A stretch of DNA of 64,000 bases from Paractinoplanes ferrugineus (GTDB taxonomy: Bacteria > Actinomycetota > Actinomycetes > Mycobacteriales > Micromonosporaceae): assembly GCF_016862195.1 (NCBI RefSeq), contig NZ_BOMM01000050.1, positions 205,282 to 269,281 on the forward strand. The letters run 5' to 3'. The notes beneath the pieces are model-generated. The model was not told where the DNA came from. It saw only the letters and a list, made by a program, of their open reading frames with translations, and made no database searches. The position numbers were made by a program, and so were the translations under genes. Each line of letters opens with the position of its first letter. Position 1 is the first letter of the stretch. Shown one piece after another: positions 54,946-63,645 of the stretch.

Positions 54946-57473
54946 CTTGGCCCACCCCCCAAGCCCTTGAGTCCGTCCAGCTCGATTGCCGCACACCGGG
55001 ACCACCGGACGGCGCCGATGCGCTCGAACACCGCCGAGGCGGCGTTCAGCTGGGCGCCGGCCGGACCGCACCGACCGGACCGGGCCAGCCACCGGCCGTA
55101 GGCCAACTGAGTCCGGGCCCGTAACCAGGGCCAGCGGGTGAGGTCGTAGGCCAGCGCATCCTGGTAGTGGCGGTCCCGGGCGTCGTCGGCCGCGAGCACC
55201 GCCCGGGCGTACAGCAAGTTGACCTCGAGGAGCGGTGACGGCGTCACCAGCGCCACCGTCTCCAGGGACTGGACGATGCCGCGTGCCTCGGTCGCGCGTC
55301 CGCAGTCGGCGGCAGCCTCGGCGAGGAGGGCCAGGCCCGCGAACGATTCCCTCAGGTGGTACCCGGGGTCGGCCGGATCGAATTGCCGCTTCAGGCAGAC
55401 GAAGGCCTCGGCCGGCCGCTCCGCGCTCATCAGAGCCACCCCCCGCGCGTGATAGGCGAGGCAGATCCGGTCGTTGATCCGCAACCGGGTCGCCTCCGAC
55501 TCCGCGCCGGCCATCATGTCGAGGGCGGCCCGCCATTGTCCCCGCAGGCCCATTCGCCGGGCCTCGACCAGGACGTTGTTCTCGGCGAACAGCGGTTGCC
55601 CGGTCTCCCGCGAGAGGGTGGCGACTTCCTTGCTGGCCAGTTCGGCGCCCACCCAGTCCCCGAGATCGAGCCGGATGTGCAACTGCAGGGCCAGAACGAG
55701 CGGCAGCATGCCGAGCCGGCCGTCGGCCCGGAACAACTCCTCCGCCCGGTCCAGGAGATCCGTGGCCAGGACGAAGTCACCGACGGCATAGGCGGCCTGG
55801 CCGTACACCCGGAGCCGATCGCCGTCGGTCTCCTCGTCGAGGTCGATCGAGCCCAGCAACCGCATCACTTCCGAGCCCCGCAGCACCGGCTCCGCGACCG
55901 CGACGGCATCGATGTGGAGCGGGTCGGTCGGCGCCTCGGTCAGTCGGTCCAGCACGTGGACCACCTCCGCGCGGTCGTCGGCGCCGCTGTCGGCCCACCA
56001 GCAGCGCACCGCGGCGCAGAGCAGGAGGTTGAGGGCGAGGCCGGCGTCCCCCAGCGCGTCGGCGCGCCGGGCGCTCTCGCACAACCTGCGCACCAGCGCC
56101 GAGTTCGCCCGGATGTCGTCGTTGAGCACCTCGGTCAGCCAGGTCAGCCGGGTGCGGTCGAGGTCCGTCAGATCGACCTGGGACGCCTCCCGGACCAGGC
56201 GGGCCACCACGTCGGCCCGGCCGGCGCCGAAGGCCAGGTCGGCCGCACCCATCAGGCGCTGACCCCGCCGCGTCGGTGAGCCGGTCAGCTGGGCGGACCG
56301 TTCCAGGCTCGACACCGCCGACATGACCGCCCCGCGGCGCAGCGAATCGGGCACCGTGGCGGCGAGCGCCCCGGCGACGTCGTCGTCCGGGCCGATGATC
56401 GACCAGGCCCGGTGCCACGTCCGGCGGTACGTGTCGGTGGTCAGCACATCGGCCAGTGCCGCGTGCGCCGAGTGCCGCCGGGCCACGGTCTCCAGCTGCA
56501 GGACGGCGGAGCGCACCAGCGGATGCCGGAATCCGATCGTGGCACCAGCGTCGGTGAACAGGCCGGCGACCACAGCGGGCCCGAGGACGTCATCCGCGGA
56601 ACCCGGGGTGCCGAACGCCGCCAAGGCGGTCAGGATCTCGGTCTTGTCGCTGGACGAGCCGACCGCCGCGATCAGCAACGCGTCCCGGGTCGCCGGGGTC
56701 AATCCCGAGATCCGCCCGGCGAAGGCCCGCTCCAGTCGTGCCGACACCGCCAACGGGTGACCATCGGTCGGCGCACCCTCTCCCCACGAACGGGGCAGCT
56801 CCCACAACGCCAGTGGATTTCCCCGCGAGACCTGCCGGATCCGTTTCAGATTCGCCGGGCTGACCGCGCCGGCCTGCATGCTCAGGATCTCGTCGGCGGC
56901 GTCGTCGTCGAGGCCACCGAGCGGTAACCGGGGGAATTCCGCCTGGGTGAACGGGCCGGGATGACCGGAACGGATCGCGCCGACCACGCTGATCCCGCTC
57001 CCGGCGCCCCGGTGGGCCAGGAATGCGAGGATCTGGTGCGATTGCGGGTCGAGCCAATGCACATCGTCGACGACGACGATGACCGGCCGGTCGCTCCGCT
57101 CGATCACCAGCAGCGCGAACATGGCCTCGGCGATGAGGAAGAGATCCGGGGTCGCGCCGTCGCCCAGGCCGAGGGCGGCCGCGAGGGCGTGCCGCTGTGC
57201 GTCCGGCAGCACCGGCAGGCGGCCGATCAGCGGTGCCACGGCCTGCTGGATGCCGCCGAACGGCAGGTGCATCTCGCTCTCCGCCCCGGCGGCGCGCAGG
57301 ACGGTGAAGCCGGCCTCGTGGGCGGCGTTCCGAGCCGTGGCGAGCAACGCGGACTTGCCGATCCCGGGCTCACCGATCACCAGCAGGGTCGAACCCTGGA
57401 CCAGCCCGGCCGCCACAACCGCACGGAGGACCGCAACCTCGGACTCCCGGCCCACGATCCGAATATCACCCAT
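54942..57473 (-). CDS. LAL-type AAA ATPase lacking the LuxR HTH
   Basis: This 843-residue protein is a paralogue of the LAL regulators. It has Walker A IGEPGIGKSALLATA and Walker B VIVVVDDVHWLDPQSHQ, then the TPR-like helical region. Its end (ASAVFERIGAVRWSRCAAIE, then LDGLKGLGGGPR) corresponds to the segment just before the HTH in its paralogues, so it lacks the DNA-binding domain of about 65 residues. The gene is not visibly cut: it stops in frame and overlaps the next LAL gene by four bases. It may act as a signal-receiving partner. The region before the ATG has TGAATTCA (57476-57483) and no ribosome site. Confidence 0.88.
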   Translation of the reverse strand: MGDIRIVGRESEVAVLRAVVAAGLVQGSTLLVIGEPGIGKSALLATARNAAHEAGFTVLRAAGAESEMHLPFGGIQQAVAPLIGRLPVLPDAQRHALAAALGLGDGATPDLFLIAEAMFALLVIERSDRPVIVVVDDVHWLDPQSHQILAFLAHRGAGSGISVVGAIRSGHPGPFTQAEFPRLPLGGLDDDAADEILSMQAGAVSPANLKRIRQVSRGNPLALWELPRSWGEGAPTDGHPLAVSARLERAFAGRISGLTPATRDALLIAAVGSSSDKTEILTALAAFGTPGSADDVLGPAVVAGLFTDAGATIGFRHPLVRSAVLQLETVARRHSAHAALADVLTTDTYRRTWHRAWSIIGPDDDVAGALAATVPDSLRRGAVMSAVSSLERSAQLTGSPTRRGQRLMGAADLAFGAGRADVVARLVREASQVDLTDLDRTRLTWLTEVLNDDIRANSALVRRLCESARRADALGDAGLALNLLLCAAVRCWWADSGADDRAEVVHVLDRLTEAPTDPLHIDAVAVAEPVLRGSEVMRLLGSIDLDEETDGDRLRVYGQAAYAVGDFVLATDLLDRAEELFRADGRLGMLPLVLALQLHIRLDLGDWVGAELASKEVATLSRETGQPLFAENNVLVEARRMGLRGQWRAALDMMAGAESEATRLRINDRICLAYHARGVALMSAERPAEAFVCLKRQFDPADPGYHLRESFAGLALLAEAAADCGRATEARGIVQSLETVALVTPSPLLEVNLLYARAVLAADDARDRHYQDALAYDLTRWPWLRARTQLAYGRWLARSGRCGPAGAQLNAASAVFERIGAVRWSRCAAIELDGLKGLGGGPR

Positions 57474-57561
57474 AGTGAATTCAACATCACTTTCAGTACG
57501 GTCGCCGCGGCACGCCTGTCCATCCGTGCCGAAGCTATCGCGGGCCGCCGGTGACCGCCTT

Positions 57562-57578
57562 CAGTCGATTGACTCAAG
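57562..57578 (+). promoter_or_regulatory. AGTC-N4-GACT palindrome, site 8
   Basis: CAGTCGATTGACTCAAG is followed after 18 bases by CATAGACT, a -10-like box. It stands between the divergent AAA gene (57473) and LAL gene (57661). Confidence 0.55.
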
Positions 57579-57660
57579 TCGGGGCACCACTGCGGACATA
57601 GACTGAAGGCCGCCGATCCAGCCGGAGGACGCCGGCCGAGAGGTGGGGACGGGAGTGCGC

Positions 57661-60435
57661 ATGGGCACGAGCGAGCCTGTGGGCCGAGACGCCGTCCTCC
57701 GCCTCCTGTCCGAAGCGCTGACCGCGCCGGCGGATCGCGGCGGAGCCTTCCTGCTTCTGGGCGAGCCGGGCATCGGCAAGACCACCTGTCTGGCCACCGC
57801 CGAAGCGATGGCCCGGGAAGCGGGGCACCTGACCCTCGGCACGGCCGGCAACAAGGCCGAGACGAAGTTGCCATTCGCGGGGTTGCACCAGCTGCTGCGA
57901 CCGCTGCTCCCCTCGACCGACTCCCTGCCCGGCGTTCAGCGCCATGCCCTCCGTACCGTCCTTGGCCTGCACGAGGGTGGGCCGACGGACCGTTTCGTGA
58001 TCTCGGTCGCCGTGCTCAACCTCCTGCGCGCCGCGTCCGCACACCGCACGCTCCTGATCACCGCCGACGAGATCGAGTGGCTCGACCAGGAAACCCGGCA
58101 CATTCTCGCTTTCGTCACCCGGCAGCTGGACCGCCAACGCGTCGTCGTGGTGGCCACTTCGTCAGCCGTCGACGGACTGCCCGACCTGAGCGATGTCTTC
58201 CAGGAAGTGCGCCTGCCCCGGCTGGACGAACCGGCCGCGCGGCGCGTCCTCGACCTTCGCGCCCCCCAGCTCGACGACGCCCGGCGTGAGTGGATCCTGG
58301 AACAAGCGGCCGGCTACCCCCTGGCGTTGATCGAACTCGCCCAGGCGCCACCGGCCCCCGGCGGGATCCCATCGGATCCCACGAGTTCGGGTCCGCTCCT
58401 GTCCCCGGCTCTCACGCGCACCTTCGGCGTACGCGTGCAGGACCTGACCGACTCCGGCCGCGACGTCGTACTCGTCGCCGCGGTGGCAGCGGGAGCAAGT
58501 CTGCCGGAGATTCTCGCCGCCGCGACCGTGCTGAGCGGACGTGGCGTGACCGCCACGGTGCTGGAGGGGCCGCAGTCACTCGGCCTGCTCCGGTTCGACG
58601 AGACCCGGGTGCACTTCACCCACCCGCTGGTCAAAGCGGCGATCGCGCAGAACGAGTCGGCCAGCCGCCGGCAGGCCGCGCACCGCGCGCTCGGCGCGGT
58701 CATCACAGTGAGCGCCTACCGCCGAGCATGGCACCGCGCTCTCGGCACGGCGAAACACGACGACGCGATCGCCGCCGAGCTGGAGGCGGCCGCCTCGGAC
58801 ATCGCGAGACATGGGGACATCGGAGCCGCCATCACGGCCCTCGAACGGGCCGCTCAGCTGAGCACGAAACCCGTCGAGCGTGGACGCCGGCAGATTCTAG
58901 CCGCGCGGTACGCCGCCCGGCTCGGACGCCCTGACACGGTCGCCCGGCTGTTGACCGGCGCGGCCGGCGGTGAGCTCTCCATCTTCGACCAGGTCCGGGC
59001 CGAGCTGCTTCACGAGGACTTCCAGCCGCCCGTGATGGCCGACAGCAACCGGGTGATCCAGCTGTGCGCGATCGCGCGGCGGGCGGAGGCGGCCGGCGAC
59101 CGGGAGCTGGCGCTGGATCTCACGGAGGCGGCCGCTCGGCGCCGGTGCGCGGCGCCGCTCGACTCCCGCGCCCGATCAGACGTGATCGCGCTGGCCGGCA
59201 GCCTGGCCCAGGATTCCCTGGACGCCCGTGCCATCGCCGTTCTGGCCCTGGCCGACCCGATCGGCAACGGCCGGACCGCACTCTCCGAGCTTTCCGACCT
59301 GGGCGACGAAGCCGCGATCACCAGTAGCCGGCTGAGCGCCTATGCCGTCGCGGCCCGCGCGGTGGGCGACTACGCCGTTGCAGCCAGGCTGCTCGATCGA
59401 GCCGAGATCGAACTGCGGGCGCGCGGCCTGTTCGGACAGTTGGCGCGCAATCTCTGCGTCGCCGCCGAGGTTCGCCTCGAGCTCGGCGACTGGGATCGCG
59501 CCGCTGCCGCGTTGACCGAGTTCGCGACACTCTCCGGTGCGGCGATGTCAACCAATCACGGTACGGCCGCCCTGTTGTCAACGGCGCGGACGATGGCACT
59601 TCGGGGCGACCCGGCGGCCGCGTTCGAACTGATCTCCGAGGCGGAGCACTCGCCGGCCGTCCGGGGCGGCAGCAGACACCTGGCGCAGGCGCAGATCGTC
59701 CGGGGCATCGCCAACATCTCGGCCGGCAAACCCCTGGAGGCGTACACCGCCCTGAGCCGCGTCCTCGATCCGCTGGACACCAGCCATCACTTCCGCGAGC
59801 AGTTCGGCGCCGTCACCTACCTGACCGAACTGGCCGTGCGTACCGGACGGCAGGACCACGCGCGAAACGTTGTCGAGCGGCTGCGGCCGATCGCTGAAAC
59901 CTCCGGATCACCCTTGCTCCAGACCCACCTCGTGTACGCCACGGCCGTGCTCGCGCCCGATGATGTCGCCGAGCAGAGTTTCCTCGCGGGACTGGCGTCG
60001 CCCGCGACTGACTCGCTGTGGGCCCGCGCACGACTCCAACTCGCTTACGGCCGCTGGCTGCGACGTCAACACCGGGTAACCCAATCCCGGGGCCCGCTGC
60101 AGACATCGCTGGCGACGCTCGAGCAACTCGGCGCCCAGAGATGGGCCGAAGAAGCCCGGACCGAACTGGAAGCCTCCGGCGTACACGGCGACGAGGACCA
60201 CGACCTGCCCGTGTCCGGCCTCCTCTCGGCGCAGGAGCTGAAGATCGCCCGATTCGCCGCACTGGGCATGAGCAACCGCGAGATCGCCGAGCGGCTCGCC
60301 GTCTCCCCGCGAACCGTCGGCTCTCACCTGTACCGGATCTTCCCCAAGCTCCAAATCTCCACGCGAAGTCAGATCGCGGCGCGGCTCAGCGAGGAGTACG
60401 CCGACCCACGCGTCCACCAATCCACTCACCTCTGA
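57661..60435 (+). CDS. LAL-type LuxR-family regulator
   Basis: This 924-residue LAL regulator starts at ATG 57661, chosen for GGGAG five bases upstream; an in-frame GTG at 57643 is an alternative. The NTPase has Walker A LGEPGIGKTTCLATA, and a modified Walker B LLITADEIEWLDQET in which the usual DD pair is DE. Helical repeats follow. The LuxR HTH is SAQELKIARFAALGMSNREI and LAVSPRTVGSHLYRIFPKLQ (about 60226-60390). It is divergent from the HTH-less AAA gene, and the shared palindrome at 57562-57578 lies between them, so the two are likely co-regulated. Confidence 0.92.
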   Translation: MGTSEPVGRDAVLRLLSEALTAPADRGGAFLLLGEPGIGKTTCLATAEAMAREAGHLTLGTAGNKAETKLPFAGLHQLLRPLLPSTDSLPGVQRHALRTVLGLHEGGPTDRFVISVAVLNLLRAASAHRTLLITADEIEWLDQETRHILAFVTRQLDRQRVVVVATSSAVDGLPDLSDVFQEVRLPRLDEPAARRVLDLRAPQLDDARREWILEQAAGYPLALIELAQAPPAPGGIPSDPTSSGPLLSPALTRTFGVRVQDLTDSGRDVVLVAAVAAGASLPEILAAATVLSGRGVTATVLEGPQSLGLLRFDETRVHFTHPLVKAAIAQNESASRRQAAHRALGAVITVSAYRRAWHRALGTAKHDDAIAAELEAAASDIARHGDIGAAITALERAAQLSTKPVERGRRQILAARYAARLGRPDTVARLLTGAAGGELSIFDQVRAELLHEDFQPPVMADSNRVIQLCAIARRAEAAGDRELALDLTEAAARRRCAAPLDSRARSDVIALAGSLAQDSLDARAIAVLALADPIGNGRTALSELSDLGDEAAITSSRLSAYAVAARAVGDYAVAARLLDRAEIELRARGLFGQLARNLCVAAEVRLELGDWDRAAAALTEFATLSGAAMSTNHGTAALLSTARTMALRGDPAAAFELISEAEHSPAVRGGSRHLAQAQIVRGIANISAGKPLEAYTALSRVLDPLDTSHHFREQFGAVTYLTELAVRTGRQDHARNVVERLRPIAETSGSPLLQTHLVYATAVLAPDDVAEQSFLAGLASPATDSLWARARLQLAYGRWLRRQHRVTQSRGPLQTSLATLEQLGAQRWAEEARTELEASGVHGDEDHDLPVSGLLSAQELKIARFAALGMSNREIAERLAVSPRTVGSHLYRIFPKLQISTRSQIAARLSEEYADPRVHQSTHL

Positions 60436-60675
60436 CTGCCGACGACCGCACCGCCTCGCCCCCTCAACTTATTTGGCGGTCGCGAGTTGCGGCTTCGGCG
60501 TCGCGGAAGCAGGCGGCGGCCTCGTCGTGGACGATGGCGTCCAGCGCGGCGGGGTCCTGGGTGCGGGAGCGGCGGTAGCGGGCCCGGTTGTATACCGCAA
60601 CGCTGCCCCAGACAGCGTTGGATCCGGCTCAACGCAAGGCCATGGTCGCGCACGGCTACGCCGCGTACGAGGAAC
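60436..60675. other. gene-poor stretch with a possible gene tail
   Basis: No intact gene is present. On the minus strand, YNRARYRRSRTQDPAALDAI and EAAACFRDAEAATRDRQIS end at a stop near 60467. This could be the last 40 residues of an unknown protein whose front is lost. Confidence 0.35.
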
Positions 60676-60807
60676 CTCAACAACGTCGGCTTCGGCGTCG
60701 TCGGCCTGTTCATCACGGTCTGGGTCGCCGCCATCGCCTACTGGCGCATCGCCAACGTCGAACACCGCTGGAACACCCGGCAAGCACTCTCAGCCGACCA
60801 CGGCTGA
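60676..60807 (+). pseudogene. nickel/cobalt transporter (NiCoT) C-terminal fragment
   Basis: NLNNVGFGVVGLFITVWVAA followed by IAYWRIANVEHRWN matches the last membrane helix and tail of HoxN/NiCoT permeases (typically LNxVGFxIVGLFxxTWxxAxxxWRxxxIExRW). Nothing of the other helices is found upstream, so only this end remains. Confidence 0.6.
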
Positions 60808-60929
60808 CTCCAGACCGATCAGGCAACGGTTGGGTTGTGCGCGGAGGCCGCGTCGACCTGCCTCTACCCGGGACGCCTGCCCTGCGAGGCCGTCACTCCC
60901 GGCGCGGATCTGCGGGCTCGGCGAGGCGA

Positions 60930-61335
60930 TGCAGCGCAGGAGAGCCGCAACGATGGCCAGGCTTGCCCGCATGCCGGTGGAAAGGTCAACGAGCCGGCGA
61001 TCAGCGAGCCGAAGATGGCGATTGCGACCGCTCCCCCGACCTGGCGAAGGTATTCAAACCGCGCTGGCCGTGCCGACCGGCCGGGTCGACGCCGTCGACG
61101 AACACGCCAGTGACCTCCGGCATAGCCAGGGAACCGCCCGCGCCGATCGGGATGACGCACAGCGTGACCAGCGCGACCGACCTCAGGTGCACGGTGGCAA
61201 AAAGGCGACCAGGCCAAGAACCATCAGCGCCTGGCTGGCGACGACCGGCAGCCCGCGGCCGAACCGATTGGTGATTGGGCCGCTGGTGAGGTTGCCGGTG
61301 ATGGCGAGGGCAGTGAAAGGGACAGGCTTGCACCA
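60930..61335 (-). pseudogene. MFS efflux transporter fragments
   Basis: On the minus strand, PFTALAITGNLTSGPITNRF then GRGLPVVASQALMVLGLVAF (about 61205-61325) is a loop plus helix of a DHA2-like major facilitator. Further on, in another frame, GGAVAIAIFGSLIAGSLTFP (about 60985-61045) matches a late helix of the same family. Frame changes between these show a decayed gene without its ends. Confidence 0.55.
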
Positions 61336-61366
61336 GCGCTGGAGCCCTCCGGCCGGCGCCTCCCCG

Positions 61367-61390
61367 AAATATGCTGTCGGTGCTATATTT
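61367..61390 (+). promoter_or_regulatory. palindromic promoter/operator of the toxin-antitoxin pair
   Basis: AAATAT and ATATTT arms enclose GCTGTCGGTGCT. TATATT (61384-61389) is a good -10 box, six bases before the GTG start at 61396, so the mRNA may be leaderless. Such a site is typical for autoregulation by the antitoxin. Confidence 0.5.
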
Positions 61391-61395
61391 GGTGC

Positions 61396-61791
61396 GTGCT
61401 GATCGACTGGTCATCTAACTTCGGTTCATGGCTCGACCTGCTGGAGAGTCAGGCCGACGCGGGCCAGCCCGGTGCACAGGAACGCCTTGACATTGTGCTG
61501 GCACAGCTCAGCTACCTGCAGGAGTTGAAGGATCCACCCGAAGCGGACACGCCCACCCTGCGCCGGGTACGCCAATCGGGTGCCTATCCCGTCTGGCGTG
61601 TCTCTCATCCGTATCGAGAGGGCGTTGCCATCAGGCTGATCGTCTGGTTCCCTGCGGAAGCTCCACCCATGATCATCCTGTTCGCTAATGACAAAGCCGT
61701 CATGGGGGACGTGTTCTACGACAGCGTCGGCTCGCGAGCCGACCAGATCATCAAGGCATTTCTCCGCGCACAAGGGGGCACTCAGGCATGA
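61396..61791 (+). CDS. HigB/RelE-like toxin of a type II TA pair
   Basis: This 131-residue protein starts at GTG 61396. LDIVLAQLSYLQELKDPPEA, then LRRVRQSGAYPVWRVSHPYR, then VAIRLIVWFPAEAPPMIILF and NDKAVMGDVFYDSVGSRADQ follow the layout of HigB/Gp49-like RelE-superfamily mRNA interferases: helix, Arg-rich strand, hydrophobic strands. Its stop overlaps the start of an XRE antitoxin by four bases. The toxin-first order is that of higBA. In the cell it would cleave mRNA at ribosomes when the antitoxin is lost, which would hold the element in the genome. Confidence 0.75.
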   Translation: MLIDWSSNFGSWLDLLESQADAGQPGAQERLDIVLAQLSYLQELKDPPEADTPTLRRVRQSGAYPVWRVSHPYREGVAIRLIVWFPAEAPPMIILFANDKAVMGDVFYDSVGSRADQIIKAFLRAQGGTQA

Positions 61792-62171
61792 GCGGGAAGA
61801 ACATCTCTACCGACGCCAGCGACGAGACCTTCGTCGGCACCGCAGCCACAGCGGCCAGGATCACCCAGCTCCGGGCACGACCGGGAGCAGTAGCCCGCTC
61901 CGAAAAGATCCGGGCGGAGATGGCAGAAGCCGACCACGCCTACGCCGACGGATTAGCTGCGATCCGCAAGGCCGCGGACCTGACACAGCGGGCGCTCGCT
62001 GCGGAGATGGGTGTGGCGCAATCGGAGATCAGCCGCATCGAGGGGCGCCATGACATGCTGCTCTCTACTCTGGTCAGCTATCTGACTGCGGCCGGCGAAC
62101 ACCCACGAGTCGTGGTGACAGTCAACGGGCGGGACGTAGAACTCGACCTGACTGCCGCTTTCGCTCATTAG
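61788..62171 (+). CDS. XRE-family antitoxin
   Basis: This 127-residue protein has a helix-turn-helix of XRE type (LAAIRKAADLTQRALAAEMG, VAQSEISRIEG, residues about 62-95), followed by LLSTLVSYLTAAGEHPRVVV. The N-terminal about 45 residues (TAARITQLRARPGAVARSEK) may bind the toxin. The start codon lies in the stop of the toxin gene (ATGA). It should repress the promoter palindrome at 61367-61390 together with its toxin. Confidence 0.82.
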   Translation: MSGKNISTDASDETFVGTAATAARITQLRARPGAVARSEKIRAEMAEADHAYADGLAAIRKAADLTQRALAAEMGVAQSEISRIEGRHDMLLSTLVSYLTAAGEHPRVVVTVNGRDVELDLTAAFAH

Positions 62172-62255
62172 CGGTTCGCTCGGCAGAGTCCTGGTGAGGC
62201 GAAGGCTTGGGATGGCCAAAGTCGCATCCTTTGTCACCCGGCGTAAAACGCGCAC

Positions 62256-63200
62256 TCACACGCGCTCGCCGATGCCGAGCCGGGCGTGGACAGCTTGCGC
62301 ACGCTCAGCAGCGGCGCTGGCACCATAGCGGCGTGGCATCTCCTCCGACGACCAACCCATCAGCAGCATCAGATCGCCGGTATCGCCCCCGGCCAGCTTC
62401 CACTCGTGCGCGAAGCTGTGCCGCCACCGCTGCGCATGCACATGCTCGACCCCGGCCCTCTCCCCCAGCACTCTGAGGCGAATCTTGATGCCATTCGACT
62501 TGAAGGGCCGGGCACCCTTGGCAGCGATCCACAACTGGTCAATACCCGTCAGGCCCGGACGCCGACTGCGCGCACGCACGTACCGGCGAAGCGCCGCCGC
62601 GGTCTTGACACCGAACCGCACCCGGCGCTGCTTGCCGCCCTTACCGGTCAACACCACAGAGTCAGTATCCAGATCAACCTCGGACACCAGCAGATCACCG
62701 ACCTCGGACAGGCGCGCGCCCGTGTTGTAGAACATCCGCACCAGCGCCTGGTCACGCAACTGCACGAAGCCCTGCCCTTGGCAGACATCAAGGATCCGCC
62801 GTGTCTGCTCATCGCTGAGGACCTCGACCAGCTCCTGTACAACCTTGGGCTTCGGCACCTCGCTCATCGGCGACCGCTCCACCTCGCCCTCCGCGACAAG
62901 CCACCGGAAAAACTGCTGCAACGCCTTGTGCTTGTTCAGCCCCGTTCCCGCCGAGCGAGATTCGACCACTGATGCCTGGAACGCCACCACCTGCCGACCA
63001 TCGACCGAGGCCGGATCGCAAGCACCACCCGCCTCCGGCATCCCCTCACCGAGATACGCAGCCAGCTGCGACGCGGCAAGCACGTAGTTGTACCTGGTGG
63101 TCTCCGGATGATTGCCGGCACGCAACGACCGGTCCCAGTCTCTCAACAACACCGCCCAGGACTCGCTCCGGACGGTCGCTAGAAGATTCTCGATCTTCAA
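62256..63200 (-). CDS. tyrosine recombinase/integrase of element C
   Basis: This 314-residue XerC/D-like tyrosine recombinase looks intact. The SAM-like core-binding domain is about residues 1-110 (ETTRYNYVLAASQLAAYLGE). The catalytic domain has Arg in NTGARLSEVGDLL, Lys in LTGKGGKQRRVRFG, H-x-x-R in HAQRWRHSFAHEW, Trp in MLLMGWSSEEMPRRYG and the Tyr in the last motif. A TTG start at 63200 with GGGAG upstream is preferred. Reading further up to an ATG at 63365 is open, but it would translate two of the GAGTCAAGG DNA repeats as a repeated D-P-L-T-R. It lies near att copy 4 and is the best candidate for integrating element C. Confidence 0.82.
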   Translation of the reverse strand: MKIENLLATVRSESWAVLLRDWDRSLRAGNHPETTRYNYVLAASQLAAYLGEGMPEAGGACDPASVDGRQVVAFQASVVESRSAGTGLNKHKALQQFFRWLVAEGEVERSPMSEVPKPKVVQELVEVLSDEQTRRILDVCQGQGFVQLRDQALVRMFYNTGARLSEVGDLLVSEVDLDTDSVVLTGKGGKQRRVRFGVKTAAALRRYVRARSRRPGLTGIDQLWIAAKGARPFKSNGIKIRLRVLGERAGVEHVHAQRWRHSFAHEWKLAGGDTGDLMLLMGWSSEEMPRRYGASAAAERAQAVHARLGIGERV

Positions 63201-63210
63201 TGTCCACTCC

Positions 63211-63563
63211 CGAGTCAAGGGATCGCTGACAGGTGTCGCAACCGACCGAGTCAAGGGGTCGCACAGCGGCGTGCTCACATCTCCCAGCTGAGCGCCACCG
63301 CGGAGCAGCAGCCGGCTCACGAGTAAAGGGTGGTGCCACCGGGCACCGACCTCAAGGCGATACACCCGAACGACTTACATAACCCTCTGACCTGCAGAAG
63401 TACGGACCCGCTCCGGCGAGGCCGACGCGGGAACCAGGAAAGAAAGGAGCCGAGTCAAGTAGTCCAAGAAACAACCGACCAGGACCACCAGAAACGGTCC
63501 TGAGCTGCGGAAATGCCGACCCGAAGAGCGCTTTCGGACCTCATCCAAAGAGCCGAGTAAAGG
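63211..63563 (+). repeat. five GAGT(C/A)AAGG repeats next to the integrase
   Basis: Copies begin at 63212 (GAGTCAAGGGATCGC), 63248 (GAGTCAAGGGGTCGCA), 63321 (GAGTAAAGGG), 63452 (GAGTCAAGT) and 63555 (GAGTAAAGGG). The second one shares 14 bases (GTCAAGGGGTCGCA) with the tRNA anticodon-arm part of the att core. They lie between the integrase start and att copy 4 and look like integrase arm-binding sites or secondary core sites. Related copies stand at the other end of the element (35321, 35500). Confidence 0.55.
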
Positions 63564-63602
63564 GCTCCATCAGCAGCAAATATCGCTCGTCGTAAATGAA
63601 AA

Positions 63603-63639
63603 GAACGCCTCCGCAAGTCTGTGACCTGCGAAGACGTTC
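63603..63639 (-). terminator. hairpin 3' of att copy 4
   Basis: GAACGTCTTCGCA pairs over 13 positions (two wobbles) with TGCGGAGGCGTTC on the minus strand. It stands seven bases 3' of the tRNA-derived repeat, in the same place as the hairpins near the other copies. Confidence 0.6.
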
Positions 63640-63645
63640 CAAAAA

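Noticed and set aside
52192..55536. Extended start of the LAL regulator at 55536
   Set aside because: The first about 197 residues are out-of-frame reading of the upstream AAA gene; the ATG at 54945 overlaps that gene's stop and begins the normal domain.
36733..57578. DosR/DevR box
   Set aside because: The DosR consensus has half-sites GGGACT facing inward (GGGACT-N-AGTCCC). Here the order is AGTC-N4-GACT, so the halves are reversed.
62256..63365. Integrase start at ATG 63365
   Set aside because: The extra 55 residues translate the GAGTCAAGG DNA repeats and a low-quality stretch; a TTG at 63200 with GGGAG upstream fits better.
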